NCBI GenBank assembly: GCA_023418475.1
Contig: JAEZZO010000058.1
Span: forward strand, 12,810 to 76,809
Direction of reading: 5' to 3'
DNA from: Bacillota bacterium
Lineage (GTDB): Bacteria > Bacillota > Clostridia > Lachnospirales > Lachnospiraceae
DNA length: 64,000 nucleotides
The notes under the pieces were generated by a model that did no database searches, had not been told where the DNA came from, and saw only the letters and a program-made list of their open reading frames with translations. Numbering within the stretch: the first letter of the stretch is position 1; each line of letters starts with the position of its first letter. Shown here in pieces: positions 60,381 to 64,000 of this stretch. The translations under genes were made by a program, and so were the position numbers.

Positions 60381-60409
60381 TTGACATTATTTATAGTGTT
60401 TGCTATAAT
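60381..60409 (+). promoter_or_regulatory. Perfect consensus SigA promoter of the NlpC/P60 gene
   Basis: TTGACA at 60381-60386, exactly 17 bases, then TATAAT at 60404-60409. It implies a 5' leader of about 225 bases. Confidence 0.88.
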
Positions 60410-60415
60410 AACCAC

Positions 60416-60640
60416 GTAACATATTTAATATTTGTGTAATAAATATTGTAACAATTCAATATATTACTAAAGAGAGACATTATATGATATGTGGTTTGGA
60501 TAACATCGGTTTTAAAGCTTGGTTTCTGAAATCCAAATCATAATTTATTTTACATAGGGGAAGCTATATATTTTGCGTGCAAGGTAGGAGAAAGATACAG
60601 ATAATATACGTCTGAAAAGAAAATCAATGGAGGATTTATT
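60416..60640 (+). other. Long 5' leader of the NlpC/P60 gene
   Basis: About 225 transcribed, non-coding bases. TTTGGAT (about 60496) can pair with ATCCAAA (about 60531) to enclose a smaller fold. I do not recognise a known riboswitch here. The length suggests post-transcriptional control. Confidence 0.4.
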
Positions 60641-61717
60641 ATGAGAAAGCTATTGAAGATTTCCTTGGTTTGCGCAGTTGGAGCATTTGTGTTCACAGCC
60701 AATCCCAGAACAGCAATGGCGTATGAAGAAGGTATTGCAGGCTTTGTATATGATAAGGATACAAGTAACACTGTTAATACTTCAAATGATGCTAAAATCA
60801 TTAGCTTATCTGCAAGTGATATCCCAATACCGGGATATTCCAATATTGGAATTGCCAATGTAGATACAAACCTGATTATTCGGTCCGGTCCGGGAGAAAA
60901 CAATAAAATAGTTGGAAAGCTCCCTAAGAACGGCGGTTGTGAGGTACTCGAAGAAAGTGATGGCTGGTGTAAAATATCTGCCGATACCGATAATGGTTCC
61001 TTGAAAGGTTATGTGAAAAGTGAATTTTTAATTACAGGCTCCAGAGCGATTAAATTGGCGAAGCAGGTTGGCAGCTATGTGGCGACAGCAACGACGAGCG
61101 GATTAAATGTTAGAGATAAGGCATCTACGGATGCTGGAATAGTGGATAGTATAGCAAGAGGTGAAGCATTGATTGTTCTGGATTCCAAAGTAGAATCAGA
61201 CGATAAGGATCATGGCGCCTGGGTTAAGGTTAGTCTGGACAGTGATACGGAGGAAGGTTCTTATGCCTATGTTGCAAAGGAATATGTAGATATTACCTTT
61301 CAGCTGGTTCATGCAGTTTCGCTAAAGGAATTACAGTATGCACAAGGTACTTCTTCTGTAAGAATGAGATTAATTGATCTGGCAAAGGATCATCTGGGAG
61401 AGGCTTATGTATGGGGTGGAACCAGGTTAGGATCCGGAGTTGACTGTTCCGGTTTTGTTCAGGCCTTATATTCAAAAATGGGATATTCTATTTCACGTAC
61501 TTCCAGAAGTCAGGCATATGGCGGAACGAAGATAGCAGCTTCACAGGTAAAACCGGGAGATCTTGTATTCTACGGCAGCTCCAGTTACATCAATCATGTT
61601 GCTATGTATATCGGCGGAGGACGGGTAATTCATGCTAGTAATCGCAGAGATGGAATAAAAATTTCGAATATGTTTTACAGATCTCCTGTTAAGTGTGTAA
61701 GATATATTAATAATTAA
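60641..61717 (+). CDS. Exported cell-wall hydrolase with two SH3 domains and NlpC/P60 domain
   Basis: 358 residues: a signal peptide (about 1-27, cleavage after AMA), two bacterial SH3 domains (about 71-131 and 147-218) that bind the wall, and an NlpC/P60 endopeptidase domain (about 240-358) with the catalytic C269 (GVDCSGFVQ), H319 (INHVAMYIG) and H331. It likely cuts gamma-D-Glu-diamino-acid links in peptidoglycan. ATGGAGG lies about 7 bases before the ATG. It is driven by an exceptionally good promoter and followed by a terminator, so it is a single-gene unit. Confidence 0.94.
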   Translation: MRKLLKISLVCAVGAFVFTANPRTAMAYEEGIAGFVYDKDTSNTVNTSNDAKIISLSASDIPIPGYSNIGIANVDTNLIIRSGPGENNKIVGKLPKNGGCEVLEESDGWCKISADTDNGSLKGYVKSEFLITGSRAIKLAKQVGSYVATATTSGLNVRDKASTDAGIVDSIARGEALIVLDSKVESDDKDHGAWVKVSLDSDTEEGSYAYVAKEYVDITFQLVHAVSLKELQYAQGTSSVRMRLIDLAKDHLGEAYVWGGTRLGSGVDCSGFVQALYSKMGYSISRTSRSQAYGGTKIAASQVKPGDLVFYGSSSYINHVAMYIGGGRVIHASNRRDGIKISNMFYRSPVKCVRYINN

Positions 61718-61757
61718 GATTTTCTGATTGTTGATTGAATGATAGGTAGTAAAATTA

Positions 61758-61806
61758 AGCTGTTATAAAGGTGAATATAAATCACTTTTATAGCAGCTGA
61801 TTTTAT
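61758..61806 (+). terminator. Rho-independent terminator after the NlpC/P60 gene
   Basis: AGCTG.TTATAAAGGTGA pairs with TCACTTTTATAGCAGCT, then GATTTTAT. A long stem with two small bulges. Confidence 0.8.
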
Positions 61807-62076
61807 GTTGAGCAGTATCGTAAAGTTTTACCCGAACCTCCCGATTAACGGTTATAAATAATTCCAGATATTTCTTGTCGTTTGGTCAAATATATTCTAT
61901 AATACTATTATGTGATTGTTTTAACTAATTTTATTTCAAGATATTCTTTATGCAGGACATGATGAGCAATTGTTTGCCATGAGCTATCGAATTTGACGGG
62001 AATATTTAGGTTAAGGTAAGAAATATTTAATCGGTAACAATATAGCAGAAGAAATAGGAAGTACAGGAGGAATTAT
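61807..62076 (+). other. Promoter region of the 62.1-kb gene
   Basis: The rest of a 359-base gap. It contains the promoter listed next; otherwise AT-rich with no ORF, repeat or hairpin of note. Confidence 0.4.
61875..61903 (+). promoter_or_regulatory. Likely SigA promoter of the 62.1-kb gene
   Basis: TTGTCG at 61875-61880, a 17-base spacer, and a perfect TATAAT at 61898-61903, about 170 bases before the start codon. Confidence 0.65.
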
Positions 62077-62790
62077 ATGAATAAAATTATGAATTGTAAA
62101 CTGGTTTTAAAGCGAACAGGCACTATCATCCTTTGTCTTATTTTGATTTTATCAATTTACCCTAATAACGCTGTATTTGCTAAGGCAGCCTCCTATAAAT
62201 CCAAAAACCTTATCAGCAAAATAGAAAACAAAAAAATATATCTTTATTATGATAAAATAACAGAAGGTATGTTAAAGGGCTTCTACCTGAGATCCGGAAG
62301 CAAGGTGAAGTATTTTGAATGGGAGAATATTGATAAGCCATCTTTTTATCCATCCATTACGGTAATGGATAATGGTTATATAGCAGTTATATGTACCACT
62401 GGAGAAGGAAGCGGAGTAAATGTTAAGAAACTATATTTGGTAAGTCAGAAGAACCTGGAGGTACTTGCTTTTGATAATCCGATAAATGTGGTGAAAGCAA
62501 ACACCTTATTTGATATTCAGCCGCCTTCTGTGTCCATAAAGATAAATCGAAAAGTCTGGACGGATACGTATAATGATATTAAAACTGAGAATTTTTTCAA
62601 TTCGGTTGCTTACGAAAATATCATACTATATGACGTACAAAGTACCTATTTTACGGTAAGATTATCTGCGCAAATCAGTCCGGCTACTTTTATTGGTGAT
62701 TTTGAGATTACTTATTATTTTAATGAACAGAAGGCAATGTTTATACCATTATCCATTAATTTTAATTTCTATCCGACGGAAATAAAATAG
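62077..62790 (+). CDS. Exported protein of unknown function
   Basis: 237 residues. The signal peptide (about 1-37) has a basic start, a hydrophobic core and a likely cleavage after VFAKA. The mature part has alternating beta-strand patterns and no recognised motif or lipobox. AGGAGG lies 7 bases before the ATG. It sits between a cell-wall hydrolase and a membrane MutS-like gene. No family recognised. Confidence 0.65.
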   Translation: MNKIMNCKLVLKRTGTIILCLILILSIYPNNAVFAKAASYKSKNLISKIENKKIYLYYDKITEGMLKGFYLRSGSKVKYFEWENIDKPSFYPSITVMDNGYIAVICTTGEGSGVNVKKLYLVSQKNLEVLAFDNPINVVKANTLFDIQPPSVSIKINRKVWTDTYNDIKTENFFNSVAYENIILYDVQSTYFTVRLSAQISPATFIGDFEITYYFNEQKAMFIPLSINFNFYPTEIK

Positions 62791-62923
62791 GAAAATATTT
62801 TTCGGGTTGACTTTTGTAACGCAACTTATATAATTCTATCATATGAGCTGAGTTAAAAGCCTTATATAATTGTTTTTATAAGATGGATTAGAAAGAAAAC
62901 TGAAATATGACAGGAGTAAGGAT

Positions 62924-64000
62924 ATGCATTATTTATTTTATTTTTTAGTAGCTGTATTAGGTTTGGTGGTTTGGAGCATGGTTAGTGAATATCAACAGCA
63001 AAAAAAGACGATACAAAAAATAAAACAGCAATGGGGTGATGTTCCGGAGGAGGAATATACTGCGGAAAAGTTTTTGTCTTTGCAGACCTATTACCGCTCT
63101 ATTCAGGAAGCGGGGATCGATATAGATGATATAACCTGGAATGATTTGGATATGGATGAGATATATATGTTAATGAACAATACCCAGAGTTCTATCGGTG
63201 AGGAATATCTCTATGCTGTACTTCGTAAACCAAGTTATTCTTTGGACGAGTTAAAGGAAAGAAACCGCTTGATGAAATTCTTTTCTGAAAATGAGGAGAA
63301 AAGGACTTCATTGCAGTCAAAAATATATTCGATTGGAAAAATCAGACGGATATCAGTATATGAATATATTAACCGACTAGAGGAGCAGAGTGCGAAAAGT
63401 AATCTGAGTCATTATCTTATGCTCGCTGGACTAATTATTTCAGTGGCTCTTATTTTTTTGAAACCTGGTATAGGCGGGGTTTGCACTGTCTTGTTAGTGA
63501 TCAACAATATTATTCAGTATTATAAGGAAAAAGCAGAGATAGAGAATTATCTTATGATATTTTCCTATATAATCCGTTTGCTGGATGGTGTGAAGCAAAT
63601 ATATAAACTTGATATTCCTGAAATAAGTGATTATTCAAAGGCTCTGAAGCAGGATGCCGAACAATTTAAAAAAGTTAAAAAGGGTTCCGTTCTCCTTGCT
63701 CCGAAAAAAGCCAGTGGTGATTTCTCAGAGATATTGCTGGATTATATCCGAATGCTTACCCATATTGATTTAATGAAGTATAACAATATGCTGAATTTTT
63801 TTAAGAATAATAGGGACAAGCTTAATAGGATTTATACAAATGTAGGATTCCTTGACAGTATGCTTGCTGCGGCATCCTTTCGTGAGATGCTGCCAAGTTT
63901 TTGTGAACCGGAGTTATCTAGTGCAGACCATCCGGGGATTAATGCAATTGATTTATATCATCCGTTAATTGATGAGCCGGTTTTAAATTCTATAACGGAG
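62924..64000 (+). CDS. Membrane-bound MutS-family ATPase-like protein, N-terminal part (cut by window end)
   Basis: An open frame of 359 codons running off the window, so the stop and ATPase domain are not seen. It has an N-terminal hydrophobic helix (about 2-20), a helical region, two hydrophobic segments (about 165-205), more helices, and reaches YHPLIDEPVLNSI at the end. This string resembles the segment just before the Walker A domain in MutS proteins (HPL followed by N-x-I). Membrane MutS-like proteins of this kind are common in Firmicutes, with unknown role. AGGAG lies about 8 bases before the ATG. Confidence 0.65.
   Translation, partial: MHYLFYFLVAVLGLVVWSMVSEYQQQKKTIQKIKQQWGDVPEEEYTAEKFLSLQTYYRSIQEAGIDIDDITWNDLDMDEIYMLMNNTQSSIGEEYLYAVLRKPSYSLDELKERNRLMKFFSENEEKRTSLQSKIYSIGKIRRISVYEYINRLEEQSAKSNLSHYLMLAGLIISVALIFLKPGIGGVCTVLLVINNIIQYYKEKAEIENYLMIFSYIIRLLDGVKQIYKLDIPEISDYSKALKQDAEQFKKVKKGSVLLAPKKASGDFSEILLDYIRMLTHIDLMKYNNMLNFFKNNRDKLNRIYTNVGFLDSMLAAASFREMLPSFCEPELSSADHPGINAIDLYHPLIDEPVLNSITE

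Noticed and set aside
1..64000. CRISPR arrays, rRNA, tRNA, prophage, toxin-antitoxin or defence genes
   Set aside because: I looked for regular direct repeats, tRNA-like cloverleaf ends and known defence motifs and saw none; the repeats present are inverted and irregularly spaced.

Overview
The window reads as chromosomal core DNA of a low-GC, spore-forming, Gram-positive anaerobe of the class Clostridia. Lachnospiraceae is the best guess. Grounds: spoIVA, an IspH-ribosomal S1 fusion of the clostridial kind, the scpAB, rnc-smc-ftsY and ylxM-ffh-rpsP-khpA-rimM-trmD-rplS blocks, AGGAGG-type ribosome sites with frequent TTG/GTG starts, and TTGACA/TATAAT promoters. Every gene I accept lies on the + strand, so the 64 kb is probably on one replication arm and read with the fork. 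I see no rRNA or tRNA gene, CRISPR array, prophage or transposase.

Layout. 0.1-4.6 kb: a membrane-anchored BIG2-like protein, a D,D-carboxypeptidase, a metallophosphoesterase, then scpA-scpB. 4.7-10.8 kb: a polyamine operon (speD, an Orn/Lys/Arg decarboxylase, speE, a carboxy(nor)spermidine dehydrogenase and decarboxylase) with its own promoter and a probable 11-codon leader peptide. 11-24.3 kb: a second D,D-carboxypeptidase, two small membrane proteins, an aconitase-family hydratase, ketopantoate reductase, folD, an unknown gene, rimO, pgsA, cinA, a GerMN lipoprotein and an HI0933-type flavoprotein. 24.3-42.4 kb: cmk, ispH-rpsA, a lone cheR, plsX-acpP-rnc-smc-ftsY, a threonine dehydratase, recA (with a LexA box) and recX, then a four-gene biotin carboxyltransferase set. 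42.7-44.8 kb: a hybrid histidine kinase and an HPt protein. 44.8-58.5 kb: the SRP/ribosome-maturation block, lepB, rbgA, rnhB, an FlhB C-terminal-domain protein, yraN, pgeF, der, plsY, gpsA and an inositol-monophosphatase-family gene. 58.8-64 kb: spoIVA, an SH3-NlpC/P60 hydrolase, an unknown exported protein and the start of a membrane MutS-like ATPase, cut by the window end.

How they fit together. plsX, acpP, plsY, gpsA and pgsA cover glycerol-3-phosphate supply, acyl transfer and phosphatidylglycerophosphate formation. ffh, ylxM, ftsY and lepB serve co-translational export. rimM, trmD, khpA, rbgA, der, rimO and the S1 module serve ribosome assembly and translation. scpAB and smc form the bacterial condensin.

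The most interesting signals are regulatory or structural: the leader ORF before speD, a strong internal ribosome site that could release free S1 protein from the ispH-rpsA fusion, a family of intergenic repeats with inverted ends upstream of at least four genes, a roughly 110-nt multi-stem RNA after the hydratase gene, and two spermidine routes in one operon without an adjacent ureohydrolase. I found no clearly new multi-gene system. Protein names rest on motifs recognised by eye, without database searches.
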